A DNA stretch of 64,000 nt from Rhizobium sp. P32RR-XVIII (lineage in GTDB: Bacteria > Pseudomonadota > Alphaproteobacteria > Rhizobiales > Rhizobiaceae). The stretch is taken from positions 124,001 through 188,000 of the forward strand of contig NZ_JABAIH010000010.1 of NCBI RefSeq assembly GCF_012641395.1. Direction: 5' to 3'. Positions 8,988-17,463 of the stretch are shown here, piece by piece; within the stretch, counting starts at the first letter, position 1, and every line of letters begins with the position of its first letter. A program made the translations under genes and the position numbers. A model generated the notes under the pieces. The model ran no database searches. It was not told the DNA's origin and saw only the letters and a program-made list of their open reading frames with translations.

Positions 8988-9809
8988 ATGACGACCGTGG
9001 CGGCAACCACCAGACCGCAAAGGGCCGAAGGGCGCGGGCATCTGGCCGCAAAGCTGCTGGACGGGCGTGCGCGTATCCGCGAACTCTACCAGGAAGGTGC
9101 CGCCAAGATCCGCCTGCCGGAGACCTTCGATGCGTCCATGGAGGCGGTCATCATCAATACGGCCGGTGGGTTGACCGGCGGCGACCGGATGAACTGGAGC
9201 GTCGTCGCAGGACCCGGCACGCGTATCGATGTGACCACGCAGGCATGCGAGAAGATCTACAAGGCATCGGCTGGCACGGCGGAAGTAACGACCACGATCA
9301 CGGCGGGTGCGAATTCGCGCGTCGACTGGCTGCCGCAGGAAACCATTCTGTTCGACCGTGCATCGCTGTCTCGCCGCCTCGATGTCGATCTTGATGAGAC
9401 CGCGGAATTTCTCGCTGTGGAAGCAAACTTGCTCGGCCGCAAGGCGATGGGCGAGGTCATGGAGACCGGGCTTTTCAGTGATCGCTGGCGCATCCGTCGA
9501 GCGGGCAGGTTGATCCATGCCGAGGAGTTGCGGCTTGACGGTGCCGTCAGCGCGCTCACCGCTCGCCAGCCTATTCTGAGCGGGCAGGTGGCCTTTGCGA
9601 CGCTGCTTTATGCCGGCGCGTTTGCCGATAGCTATCTCGCGAAGGTCCGGCCGCTTTTCGAGGGTCACATGGCAGGGGCCAGCGCGTGGAACGGCAAGCT
9701 TGTGGTGCGCGCTGCGGCAGCCGATGGCTTTGCCCTCAGAAAAATACTGATCCCGGTCATTTCCGCCTTGCGCAACGGAGCGCCTGTGCCGAAAGTCTGG
9801 AACCTCTAA
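8988..9809 (+). CDS. ureD: Urease accessory protein UreD
   Basis: This 273-residue protein (UreD/UreH) binds apo-urease and, with UreF and UreG, delivers nickel to the UreC active site. Family blocks are visible: IINTAGGLTGGDRMNW, then QACEKIYKA, and WLPQETILFDRA. I place the start at the ATG at 8988 because GGGAGA lies five bases upstream; the in-frame codon at 8946 lacks a site and lengthens the N-terminus. It heads the urease cluster, 14 bases before ureA. Confidence 0.95.
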   Translation: MTTVAATTRPQRAEGRGHLAAKLLDGRARIRELYQEGAAKIRLPETFDASMEAVIINTAGGLTGGDRMNWSVVAGPGTRIDVTTQACEKIYKASAGTAEVTTTITAGANSRVDWLPQETILFDRASLSRRLDVDLDETAEFLAVEANLLGRKAMGEVMETGLFSDRWRIRRAGRLIHAEELRLDGAVSALTARQPILSGQVAFATLLYAGAFADSYLAKVRPLFEGHMAGASAWNGKLVVRAAAADGFALRKILIPVISALRNGAPVPKVWNL

Positions 9810-9825
9810 TCTGAATGGATGAATG

Positions 9826-10128
9826 ATGAACCTCACTCCAAGAGAAAAAGACAAGCTGTTGATTTCCATGGCAGCGATGGTGGCACGGCGGCGGTTGGAG
9901 CGCGGCGTGAAGCTCAATTACCCTGAAGCGATCGCCCTGATCAGCGACTACGTTGTGGAAGGCGCGCGTGACGGCCGCCCGGTCGCCGAATTGATGGAGG
10001 CGGGAGCCCACGTCATCAGCCGCGATCAGGTGATGGTGGGCATCGCCGAGATGATCCATGACGTTCAGGTGGAAGCGACGTTCCCCGATGGCACCAAGCT
10101 CGTCACCGTTCACGAACCGATCCGTTGA
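9826..10128 (+). CDS. ureA: Urease gamma subunit
   Basis: The 100-residue small structural subunit of urease has the family start MNLTPREKDKLLISMAAMVA, and VKLNYPEAIALISDYVVEGA is diagnostic. Length equals the family norm. Two adjacent ATG codons occur (9823 and 9826); homologues start at the second. It works with UreB and UreC in the (abc)3 complex, although ureB here is separated from ureA by a small DUF1272 gene, as in other rhizobia. Confidence 0.97.
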   Translation: MNLTPREKDKLLISMAAMVARRRLERGVKLNYPEAIALISDYVVEGARDGRPVAELMEAGAHVISRDQVMVGIAEMIHDVQVEATFPDGTKLVTVHEPIR

Positions 10129-10138
10129 GGAGGCGATG

Positions 10139-10393
10139 ATGCTCGAACTTCGTCCGAACTGCGAATGCTGCGACAAGGACCTGCCGCCAGAAAGCCGAGA
10201 GGCGATGATCTGCACGTTCGAGTGCACCTTCTGTGCGGACTGCGTGGATGGTGTGCTGCAGGGGCGGTGTCCGAACTGCGGTGGCGAATTCACCCGCCGT
10301 CCCGTGCGTCCGACCGCTATGCTTGCCAAATATCCGGCATCGGTAAAGCGCGTGCTCAAAGCAGAAGGTTGCGCGCCGCAAAGGGCGGCGTGA
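10139..10393 (+). CDS. DUF1272 cysteine-rich small protein
   Basis: The 84-residue protein starts MLELRPNCECCDKDLPPESR and contains four Cys pairs (CECC, CTFC-x2-C, C-x2-C). This is the DUF1272 pattern and suggests a small zinc ribbon. GAGGAGG lies directly upstream; an extra ATG one codon earlier is possible. Function is unknown. It sits between ureA and ureB, so it is co-transcribed with urease, but the family also occurs away from urease and a direct role is not implied. Confidence 0.85.
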   Translation: MLELRPNCECCDKDLPPESREAMICTFECTFCADCVDGVLQGRCPNCGGEFTRRPVRPTAMLAKYPASVKRVLKAEGCAPQRAA

Positions 10394-10403
10394 GGAGAAC
10401 GAC

Positions 10404-10709
10404 ATGATCCCAGGCGAAATCATTGCCGCGAGCGGCGACATCGAACTGAATGCCGGTCAGCCGACCGTGACGCTTGAGGTTTCGAACACCGGTGACCGCC
10501 CCGTGCAGGTTGGCAGCCATTACCATTTTGCGGAAACCAACGCGGGACTTTCCTTCGATCGTGACCAAGCCCAGGGCATGCGCCTCGATATACCGGCAGG
10601 CACCGCCGTTCGGTTCGAGCCGGGCCAGACGCGTTCCGTGACGCTGATACCGCTTTCCGGCAAGCGCGAAGTCTACGGCTTCCGCCAACTCGTGATGGGC
10701 AAGCTCTAA
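10404..10709 (+). CDS. ureB: Urease beta subunit
   Basis: This 101-residue structural subunit has family motifs MIPGEIIAASGDIELNAG, GSHYHFAETN, AQGMRLDIPAGTAVRFEPG and VYGFRQLVMGKL. Length is normal. GAGGAGAACGAC precedes the ATG. It forms the urease core with UreA and UreC. Confidence 0.97.
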   Translation: MIPGEIIAASGDIELNAGQPTVTLEVSNTGDRPVQVGSHYHFAETNAGLSFDRDQAQGMRLDIPAGTAVRFEPGQTRSVTLIPLSGKREVYGFRQLVMGKL

Positions 10710-10732
10710 GAAAAAAGACGGGAGACAATTGA

Positions 10733-11140
10733 ATGCGATCGACTCTGTACCTGGTCGCCGCGGCAGCAGCGCTGATGGCCAGTACCGCGCAAGCTCAGGA
10801 GGCGGATTGCAAAAATCCGCAGACGCAGACCGATATGACCTTTTGTGAGCAGTCTCGCTACGAGGCTGCAGACGCGGCACTGAACGAGCAGTGGCAAAAG
10901 ACGCGCGCGGCACTGGCTGCGACGGACAAGGGTCTGGATGAGAATGATCGTGGCGCCGAGAAGGCGCTCTTAACGGCTCAGCGCGCCTGGATCTCCTATC
11001 GAGATGCTCATTGCCAAGCCTACGGCTTTCAGGCGCGGGGCGGTACGATGGAGCCGATGCTGGTTGCCGGCTGCCTTGCCGATCTCACGGACGAACGCAC
11101 CAAGCAGCTCAAAGAGCTCTCCGACGCGATGGGGAACTGA
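10733..11140 (+). CDS. LprI-like (DUF1311) secreted protein
   Basis: The 135-residue protein has a signal peptide (MRSTLYLVAAAAALMASTAQA). The mature part resembles the lysozyme-inhibitor LprI/DUF1311 family: ADCKNPQTQTDMTFCEQ, then ALLTAQRAWISYRDAHC, and VAGCLADLTDERTKQL. Four Cys could form two disulfides in the periplasm. Lysozyme inhibition is shown for only some members, so the role here is uncertain. It lies inside the urease operon, 23 bases after ureB and 2 bases before the next start. Confidence 0.75.
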   Translation: MRSTLYLVAAAAALMASTAQAQEADCKNPQTQTDMTFCEQSRYEAADAALNEQWQKTRAALAATDKGLDENDRGAEKALLTAQRAWISYRDAHCQAYGFQARGGTMEPMLVAGCLADLTDERTKQLKELSDAMGN

Positions 11141-11142
11141 AC

Positions 11143-11784
11143 GTGACCCGGAAGATCGTGATCGTAGGCAATGGTGAAATCGGCAAGGAAGGGGCCGCGG
11201 CAATCGCCGCTGCGGACTTCGTCATCCGGTTCAACGAGTGCCGCTCCTATGCCGCAAGCCCGGGCCGGACCGATGTGGTCGCCGTCTGCAATACCGGCAG
11301 ACCGGGCAAGGCGATGAGTGGTTCGGATGCCTGGCGGAACCACCGCGCCGTCATTGAAGCCTCCGAAATTTGGAGCGTCCGCGATCCCGAAAAGTTTGCA
11401 GCTTTCAAGGCGCCGCTGGCCGTTTCACATCCTGACCTCGATGATTTCTGCGATGATTATACGAGTCGGTTCAATGTCTTCTGCGAGGATGCTGGCAAGC
11501 GGCACGTGGTCGTTCAGAAATCGATTCATGAAGCCGTAGAAGCCGAGCTCGCCGCTTTCAATCCCGCGCCATACGTCGTTCCGAGCAGCGGCATGATCGT
11601 CATCGCCGAGACGTTCCGGCAGTTTCCCGATGCGGATATCTTGCTGTCCGGCTTCAACCATACCGGCTGGGAATGGCATCCCTTTGCCGCCGAAAGGCAG
11701 CTCGTCGACAGCTATGTCGCCGCTGGCCGCATCACGCGGCTTCCGAGGGCGAACGCATCCCTTTCTTCCTCCCAAGGAGCCTGA
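11143..11784 (+). CDS. Urease operon accessory protein with GT29-like (sialyltransferase-like) signature
   Basis: The frame starts at GTG 11143, two bases after the previous stop, and encodes 213 residues. The N-terminus VTRKIVIVGNGEIGKE followed by DFVIRFNECRSY resembles the L-motif of glycosyltransferase family 29, where VGNG plus D.V.RFN forms the CMP-sugar site. Further on PSSGMIVIAETF and LLSGFNHTGWEWHPFAAE resemble the S and VS motifs. Rhizobial genomes annotate this gene only as a urease operon accessory protein. It sits directly before ureC (3-base gap). The glycosyltransferase reading is my inference; no sialic-acid genes are visible nearby. Confidence 0.6.
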   Translation: MTRKIVIVGNGEIGKEGAAAIAAADFVIRFNECRSYAASPGRTDVVAVCNTGRPGKAMSGSDAWRNHRAVIEASEIWSVRDPEKFAAFKAPLAVSHPDLDDFCDDYTSRFNVFCEDAGKRHVVVQKSIHEAVEAELAAFNPAPYVVPSSGMIVIAETFRQFPDADILLSGFNHTGWEWHPFAAERQLVDSYVAAGRITRLPRANASLSSSQGA

Positions 11785-11787
11785 CAG

Positions 11788-13500
11788 ATGCCCCATAAGA
11801 TCTCCCGCGCCGCCTATGCCAGCATGTTCGGTCCGACCGTCGGCGACAAGGTTCGTCTGGCCGATACGGAACTCTTCATCGAGGTCGAGAAGGATTTCAC
11901 CACCTATGGCGAAGAGGTGAAGTTCGGCGGCGGCAAGGTGATCCGCGACGGGATGGGGCAGAGCCAGGTGACGCGCGCCAGCGGTGCGGTCGATACGGTC
12001 ATTACCAATGCGGTGATCGTCGACCATACCGGTATCGTCAAGGCCGACATCGGCCTCAAGGACGGACGCATCGTCGCGATCGGCAAGGCCGGCAATCCGG
12101 ATACGCAGCCGGGCGTCAACATCATTGTCGGACCGGGCACGGAAGCGATCGCCGGCGAGGGCAAGATCGTGACGGCGGGCGGCATGGATAGCCACATTCA
12201 CTTCATCTGCCCGCAGCAGATCGAGGAAGCGCTGATGAGCGGACTGACCTGCATGCTCGGCGGCGGCACCGGCCCCGCCCATGGCACGCTGGCGACGACC
12301 TGCACGCCCGGACCCTGGCATATCGCTCGGATGATCGAGGCGGCCGATGCGTTCCCGATGAACCTTGCCTTCGCAGGCAAGGGCAATGCCTCCCTGCCGG
12401 GGGCATTGGAGGAAATGGTGCTTGCGGGGGCGACCTCTCTGAAGTTGCACGAAGATTGGGGAACGACGCCGGGGGCCATCGATTGCTGCCTCTCCGTCGC
12501 CGACCAGTATGATGTGCAGGTGATGATCCATACGGATACGCTGAACGAAAGCGGCTTCGTCGAGGATACGATCGGCGCCATCAAGGGCCGCACGATCCAT
12601 GCGTTTCACACCGAAGGCGCCGGCGGGGGCCATGCGCCTGATATCATCAAGATCTGCGGCCAATCGAATGTCATTCCGTCATCCACCAATCCGACGCGGC
12701 CCTATACGGTCAACACGATCGCAGAGCATCTCGACATGCTGATGGTCTGCCACCACCTGTCACCGTCGATCCCGGAGGATATCGCCTTTGCCGAAAGCCG
12801 CATCCGCCGGGAGACGATCGCCGCCGAAGACATCCTGCATGACATCGGTGCCTTCTCGATCATTTCGTCCGACAGCCAGGCCATGGGCCGCGTCGGCGAG
12901 GTGGCGATCCGCACCTGGCAGACGGCAGACAAGATGAAGCGCCAGCGCGGCCGGTTGAGAGAGGAGAAGGGCGACAACGACAATTTCCGAGTCCGCCGCT
13001 ACATCGCCAAATACACGATCAATCCGGCGATCGCCCACGGCCTGTCGCACGAGATCGGTTCCGTCGAAGCCGGCAAGCGCGCCGATCTCGTCATCTGGAA
13101 TCCAGCCTTTTTCGGGGTGAAACCGGACATGGTGCTGCTCGGCGGCTCGATTGCTGCCGCTCCGATGGGCGATCCGAACGCCTCGATCCCGACGCCGCAG
13201 CCCGTCCACTACCGCCCGATGTTCGCATCCTACGGCAAGAGCCTGACGAATTCTTCCGTGACTTTCGTCTCGCAGGCGTCGCTCGATGCGGGTCTCAAGG
13301 GACGGCTCGGCGTCGCCAAGGACCTGATCGCGGTCAAGAACACCCGCGGCGGTATCTCCAAGGCGTCGATGATCCACAACAGCCTGACGCCTGACATCGA
13401 GGTCGATCCGGAAACCTACGAGGTTCGCGCTGATGGTGAATTGTTGACCTGCGAGCCGGCGACAGTGCTGCCGATGGCGCAGCGGTATTTCCTGTTCTAA
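11788..13500 (+). CDS. ureC: Urease alpha (catalytic) subunit
   Basis: The 570-residue catalytic subunit hydrolyses urea to ammonia and carbamate at a dinickel centre. Nickel ligands are seen in SHIHFICPQQ (His136 and His138), the carbamylated Lys219 in ATSLKLHEDWG, then MIHTDTLNESG, HAFHTEGAGGGHAPD, the flap MVCHHLSPSI with the catalytic His, and SDSQAMGR with the Asp ligand. Length is the family norm. ureE, ureF and ureG lie 2 to 3 kb further on the same strand, after a peroxiredoxin and a diguanylate cyclase. Confidence 0.98.
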   Translation: MPHKISRAAYASMFGPTVGDKVRLADTELFIEVEKDFTTYGEEVKFGGGKVIRDGMGQSQVTRASGAVDTVITNAVIVDHTGIVKADIGLKDGRIVAIGKAGNPDTQPGVNIIVGPGTEAIAGEGKIVTAGGMDSHIHFICPQQIEEALMSGLTCMLGGGTGPAHGTLATTCTPGPWHIARMIEAADAFPMNLAFAGKGNASLPGALEEMVLAGATSLKLHEDWGTTPGAIDCCLSVADQYDVQVMIHTDTLNESGFVEDTIGAIKGRTIHAFHTEGAGGGHAPDIIKICGQSNVIPSSTNPTRPYTVNTIAEHLDMLMVCHHLSPSIPEDIAFAESRIRRETIAAEDILHDIGAFSIISSDSQAMGRVGEVAIRTWQTADKMKRQRGRLREEKGDNDNFRVRRYIAKYTINPAIAHGLSHEIGSVEAGKRADLVIWNPAFFGVKPDMVLLGGSIAAAPMGDPNASIPTPQPVHYRPMFASYGKSLTNSSVTFVSQASLDAGLKGRLGVAKDLIAVKNTRGGISKASMIHNSLTPDIEVDPETYEVRADGELLTCEPATVLPMAQRYFLF

Positions 13501-13695
13501 TCGGACTGATTGACCTCATCTTTATGCAGTTGCCCGCAAGCGCCATGCACCTGCGGAATGTCTGTTATGCGCTGCGGTATTTTTGTCTCTTTCATGCTGC
13601 AATGCCGCGAATTCTTCGCTAGTGAGGACTCTCCATTTTCGGGGTCGCGGATTTTCCCAAGATTTGCCGCAGACCCTCCCACGAAGGAGATTTCG

Positions 13696-14235
13696 ATGAT
13701 CGGCAAGAAGGTTCCCACCGTTGTTTTCCGTACCCGCGTCCGCGACGAGGCCGTTGGCGGTCCCAATCCGTTCCGCTGGGAAGACAAGACGACCGACGAC
13801 TACTTCGCAGGCAAGCGCGTCATCCTCTTCTCGTTGCCGGGCGCGTTTACGCCGACCTGCTCGACCTATCAGCTGCCGGACTTCGAAAAGCTTTCCGGCG
13901 AGTTCGGTGCCGAAGGCGTCGACGAGATTTACTGCATCTCCGTCAACGACGCTTTCGTGATGAACGCCTGGGGCAAGTCGCAGGATCTCGAAAACGTCAA
14001 GCTTATCCCGGACGGTTCCGGCGAGTTCACGCGCAAGATGGGCATGCTTGTCGCCAAGGACAATCTCGGCTTCGGCATGCGCTCCTGGCGCTATGCGGCG
14101 ATCGTCAATGATGGCGTCGTTGAGCAGTGGTTCGAGGAAGAGGGTTATTCCGATAATTCCGATACGGATCCCTACGGCGTCTCTTCGCCCCAGAACATTC
14201 TGGAAGCCCTGAAGTCTGTCAAGCAGGCCGCCTGA
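13696..14235 (+). CDS. Peroxiredoxin (Prx5-type, redoxin domain)
   Basis: The 179-residue thiol peroxidase detoxifies H2O2 and alkyl hydroperoxides. The active site is LPGAFTPTCSTYQLPDFE with the peroxidatic Cys. CISVNDAFVMNAWG and the C-terminal SSPQNILEALK are typical of Prx5/AhpE-like redoxins. No GSH-reductase or glutaredoxin fusion is present. AAGGAGA stands before the ATG at 13696; the longer in-frame extension to 13510 lacks a site. It is separated from ureC by 195 bases, so a separate promoter is likely. Confidence 0.9.
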   Translation: MIGKKVPTVVFRTRVRDEAVGGPNPFRWEDKTTDDYFAGKRVILFSLPGAFTPTCSTYQLPDFEKLSGEFGAEGVDEIYCISVNDAFVMNAWGKSQDLENVKLIPDGSGEFTRKMGMLVAKDNLGFGMRSWRYAAIVNDGVVEQWFEEEGYSDNSDTDPYGVSSPQNILEALKSVKQAA

Positions 14236-14263
14236 CAGGCCAAAAATCATCGCTAAAAACAGC

Positions 14264-14295
14264 GGGGCTCGGCATTTTGCCGGGCCCTTGCTTCT
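14264..14295 (+). terminator. Terminator after the peroxiredoxin gene
   Basis: GGGCTCGGC-ATTTT-GCCGGGCCC forms a stem with one GU pair, followed by the T-rich TTGCTTCT. Confidence 0.65.
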
Positions 14296-14450
14296 AGAGA
14301 TGACTATGCAGCTTTAGCGTGCATCCGTCACCGTGAAATTGGTGTTCACAAGCTTGGGATGGCAGGCATTTTAACGATCGCCTTAGGTGGTTGGAAGCAA
14401 ATCGCCCTTTAATCAAACGCTATCGCGGGAGATCGGAGAGGTCGATCAAA

Positions 14451-15335
14451 ATGAAAAGATGGATTTCGCTCCAGGCCGATCTCCGCAATTTCCAGCATAG
14501 GCGCACGGTCTATGTGTTCGCGCTTAAGATGAGCTTTCTCGCCGTCATTCTGTCGGCGCTTGTGATTGCCGCGATGCTGCCCACGCTCGACTACATCGGC
14601 TTCCTGCCTCTCCCTTTGGTACATGCCATTCAATTCGGCGTCATTCTCTCCTGGCTCGTCTGCGGCGTGGTCTGCGGCGTGCTTTCGCTGATCGTCGGCC
14701 ACGCGATGCATCATTTGACAGTATCGCGCGCGGAGTTCGAAAAGCTGAGCCGCACCGATGTGCTCTCCGGCTTGTTGAACCGCCGCGCTTTCGCCGAAGC
14801 GCTGGAGGGGATGGATGACGGCGCCTCGCTGGTGATCTTCGATGTCGATCGCTTCAAGGCGATCAACGACCGCTTCGGTCATGCCTGCGGCGATGCCGTC
14901 ATCGTTGCCCTATCCACAATTCTTGCGTCGGCCTTTGGCGCTCCTTCGGTCGTCGCGCGTCTCGGCGGCGAAGAGTTCGGTGTGATCGTTGCCGGCGGTG
15001 ACGTTGAAGAGCGGCTGGAGCGGATCGAGTCGGTGAAGGCTCAGATCGCCCGGCGCCCGATCGCTGCCGACGGCTGCGATATCGCGATCACGATTTCGGC
15101 TGGCATCGCCGATCTTCTGCCCGGACGCAGCAAGGACTCTATTTACACAGCCGCCGACAAGGCGCTCTATCTGGCAAAGGCGCTCGGCCGAAACCGCGTG
15201 GTACACGAGAGACACGGGCTGAACTACGCCCTGCATCGCCATCTGATCGAAAGTGGCCTCGGCGTTCAGGGGGCTGATCCGGAATACGACGACGCGCCCC
15301 GCGCCTCCAGAGCATTTCAAGGCTCTGGCAGATAA
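14451..15335 (+). CDS. Membrane-bound diguanylate cyclase (GGDEF)
   Basis: The 294-residue protein has two predicted transmembrane helices (about residues 23-50 and 58-90), then a GGDEF domain. It contains LSRTDVLSGLLNRRAF, FDVDRFKAINDRFGHACGD and the active-site RLGGEEFGVIV, so c-di-GMP synthesis is likely. The RxxD inhibitory site expected five residues before GGEEF is absent (APSVVARLGGEEF), suggesting no product inhibition. No periplasmic sensor domain fits between the helices. GGAGAGG precedes the ATG at 14451. It interrupts the urease genes, between ureC and ureE. Confidence 0.88.
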   Translation: MKRWISLQADLRNFQHRRTVYVFALKMSFLAVILSALVIAAMLPTLDYIGFLPLPLVHAIQFGVILSWLVCGVVCGVLSLIVGHAMHHLTVSRAEFEKLSRTDVLSGLLNRRAFAEALEGMDDGASLVIFDVDRFKAINDRFGHACGDAVIVALSTILASAFGAPSVVARLGGEEFGVIVAGGDVEERLERIESVKAQIARRPIAADGCDIAITISAGIADLLPGRSKDSIYTAADKALYLAKALGRNRVVHERHGLNYALHRHLIESGLGVQGADPEYDDAPRASRAFQGSGR

Positions 15336-15414
15336 CTCGGTTGCAAAGCGCATTGGCGCTTGCGCCGGCAGGCGCTATTTTGCATGGTCGTGACCTCACA
15401 GAAACGGACATGTC

Positions 15415-15894
15415 ATGCAGCGCGTTACCTCATATCTTCGAGCCGGAACCCCGTCTTCCAACCCCATCGGCAAAGTCGTTCTGCCGCACGATCTGAGGCA
15501 TCTGCGCCGCAAACTCCTGCATCTCGAAAACGGCGACATGGTCATGCTCGACCTGAAGGAACCGGTGCTGTTTGCAAGCGGCGATATGCTGGTTCTCGAG
15601 GATGGGGAACTCATCGAAATCCAGGCCGCCGACGAGAAGCTTTTCGAGATCCGAGGCCGCGACCGGATGCATCTCATCGAGCTTGCCTGGCACCTCGGCA
15701 ACCGGCACCTCGGTGTGCAGATCGAGGAAGAGCGCATGCTCATCCTGCGCGACCACGTGATCCGGCCGATGCTCGAGGGGCTGGGCGCGACCGTCAACGA
15801 AGTCACGGAGCCGTTCCAGCCCGCGCGCGGCGCCTACCATTCGCATGGCAACCATTCGCACGGGCACGACCACGGTCATCACGCGCATGATTGA
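15415..15894 (+). CDS. ureE: Urease accessory protein UreE (nickel metallochaperone)
   Basis: The 159-residue nickel chaperone has the peptide-binding N-terminal domain (RKLLHLENGDMVMLDL) and the metal-binding domain with LAWHLGNRHLGVQIEE, whose His is the conserved nickel ligand. The C-terminus is a His-rich tail (HSHGNHSHGHDHGHHAHD) that binds additional nickel. It hands nickel to UreG. ureF starts 6 bases after its stop. Confidence 0.96.
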   Translation: MQRVTSYLRAGTPSSNPIGKVVLPHDLRHLRRKLLHLENGDMVMLDLKEPVLFASGDMLVLEDGELIEIQAADEKLFEIRGRDRMHLIELAWHLGNRHLGVQIEEERMLILRDHVIRPMLEGLGATVNEVTEPFQPARGAYHSHGNHSHGHDHGHHAHD

Positions 15895-15900
15895 GCCGCA

Positions 15901-16572
15901 ATGACCGAGGGCGGCGACCTGCAGGCTCTGCTGCGTCTCATGACATGGCTCTCGCCGGCCTTTCCGGTCGGCTCGTTCGCCTATTCCGGCGGTCTTGAGC
16001 GCGCCGTCCATGACAGGCTCGTCACGGATGCGGCCTCGCTGGGCGGATGGATCGAGACGCTGCTTTCTAATGGGAGCACATGGAACGACGCGGTGCTCTT
16101 TGCGGCAAGCTGGTGGATGCTGGATGATGCGGATGAACTTGCAGAACTTGCTGCCCTGGCGGAGGCCCTGGCAGGATCACGGGAGCGCCACCAGGAGACG
16201 ATGCTGCTCGGCGAGGCGTTTCTGACGGCGGCGCGCGCCTGGCCCGATCCCCTGTTTGATCGCCTGCCGCGGGCCGTCGCCTATCCGGTTGCCGTCGGTA
16301 CGGTTGCCGGGGCGCATGGCATAGAGCTGCAAAAGGCGCTCGCTGCCTTTCTGCATGCCTATGTCTCGCAAGCGGTGTCGGCGGGCATCAGGCTCGGTGT
16401 TGCCGGCCAGAAGGACGGCGTGGCCATCCTGGCGCGGCTGGAGGAGACGATTGCCGCCGTCACGCATCGTGCAGCCGGCTCGACGCTCGACAATCTGGGT
16501 TCGGCGGCCGTTCAGGCCGAGATTGCCTCGCTGCGGCACGAGACGCAGACGACGCGGCTCTTCCGCTCCTGA
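15901..16572 (+). CDS. ureF: Urease accessory protein UreF
   Basis: The 223-residue all-helical accessory protein forms the UreD-UreF-UreG complex and regulates UreG GTPase activity. Family motifs are WLSPAFPVGSFAYSGGLE near residue 17 and YPVAVGTVAGAHGI in the middle. The start sits in the ureE-ureF gap, six bases after the ureE stop. Confidence 0.95.
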   Translation: MTEGGDLQALLRLMTWLSPAFPVGSFAYSGGLERAVHDRLVTDAASLGGWIETLLSNGSTWNDAVLFAASWWMLDDADELAELAALAEALAGSRERHQETMLLGEAFLTAARAWPDPLFDRLPRAVAYPVAVGTVAGAHGIELQKALAAFLHAYVSQAVSAGIRLGVAGQKDGVAILARLEETIAAVTHRAAGSTLDNLGSAAVQAEIASLRHETQTTRLFRS

Positions 16573-16648
16573 TCAGAGCATCTCCGTCATTTGCCGGTGG
16601 CAGCGTCGAGATCGCGCGGCTATCATCGGCCGAAATTGGAGTGTGGAG

Positions 16649-17260
16649 ATGAAATCGAGAAACGGACCGCTTCGCGTCGGCATCGGCGGACCTGTTGGGT
16701 CGGGAAAGACGGCACTGACGGAGAAGCTTTGCAAGGCGATGCGCGACGATTATTCCGTCGCGGTGGTCACCAATGACATCTACACGACCGAGGATGCCGA
16801 AGCGCTGATGCGTATGCAGGCCTTGCCATCGGACCGCATCGTCGGCGTGGAAACCGGCGGCTGCCCGCATACGGCAATCCGCGAGGACGCCACGATCAAC
16901 CTCCAGGCAATCGCCGGTCTCAGCGCGCGAATTCCCGATCTCGATGTCGTCTTCATCGAATCCGGCGGCGACAATCTGGCAGCGACGTTCTCGCCTGATC
17001 TGGCCGACATCACCATCTACGTGATCTCCGTCTGCCAGGGCGAGGAGATCCCCCGCAAGGGCGGCCCGGGCATCACCAAATCGGACCTGCTGGTCATTAA
17101 CAAAAAGGACCTAGCACCTTATGTCGGCGCCGACCTCGACGTCATGGACCGCGATGCAACGCGCATGCGCGAGAGGCGTCCTTTCGTCTTCTCCGACATG
17201 AAGCGCGGCGACGGCGTCGATTCCATCGTCAATTTCCTCAGGGAGCAGGGCGGTCTCTAA
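16649..17260 (+). CDS. ureG: Urease accessory GTPase UreG
   Basis: The 203-residue GTPase drives nickel insertion into urease. The P-loop is GIGGPVGSGKTAL, the metal motif is VETGGCPHTAIRED (Cys-Pro-His binds nickel), and FIESGGDNLAATFSP and LVINKKDLAP are the G3/G4 elements. The start at 16649 follows TGTGGAG. The long in-frame extension to 16355 overlaps ureF in another frame and is rejected. Confidence 0.97.
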   Translation: MKSRNGPLRVGIGGPVGSGKTALTEKLCKAMRDDYSVAVVTNDIYTTEDAEALMRMQALPSDRIVGVETGGCPHTAIREDATINLQAIAGLSARIPDLDVVFIESGGDNLAATFSPDLADITIYVISVCQGEEIPRKGGPGITKSDLLVINKKDLAPYVGADLDVMDRDATRMRERRPFVFSDMKRGDGVDSIVNFLREQGGL

Positions 17261-17335
17261 TCCGGCGCGTCCAAATTGACGCGGGGCGTTGGGGCTGGTT
17301 GCATTGCAGGCGCGCCGAAGCTATCTTGCGCGCGA

Positions 17336-17385
17336 TGGGGATGGAGTTCCCCCGAAACCGCCGTGATGGCTGATGACTCCTACCG
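17336..17385 (+). promoter_or_regulatory. Fluoride riboswitch aptamer (crcB motif)
   Basis: The sequence TGGGGATGGAGTTCCCCCGAAACCGCC, followed by GTGATGGCTGATGACTCCTACC, matches the crcB RNA motif: GGGGAUGGAGUUCCCC stem-loop, ACCGCC, GCUGAUGACUCCUACC, with the pseudoknot partners present. It binds fluoride with Mg2+ and turns on the downstream exporter. It lies 80 bases before the crcB start. Confidence 0.95.
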
Positions 17386-17416
17386 CGATTCATTCGACGG
17401 TGGGAGTGTGTCTACT

Positions 17417-17437
17417 GCCCGCCGCAGGCGGGCTTTC
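17417..17437 (+). terminator. Riboswitch expression platform hairpin
   Basis: GCCCGCC-GCA-GGCGGGC followed by TTTC lies between the aptamer and the crcB ATG. It looks like the off-state terminator controlled by the fluoride aptamer, though the U-tract is short. Confidence 0.65.
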
Positions 17438-17463
17438 ATGTCCGCCCGAACAGAGAGGCGTGC

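Noticed and set aside
10058..10393. 111-aa version of the DUF1272 protein
   Set aside because: The extra N-terminus overlaps ureA in another frame; GAGGAGG directs the start at 10136/10139.
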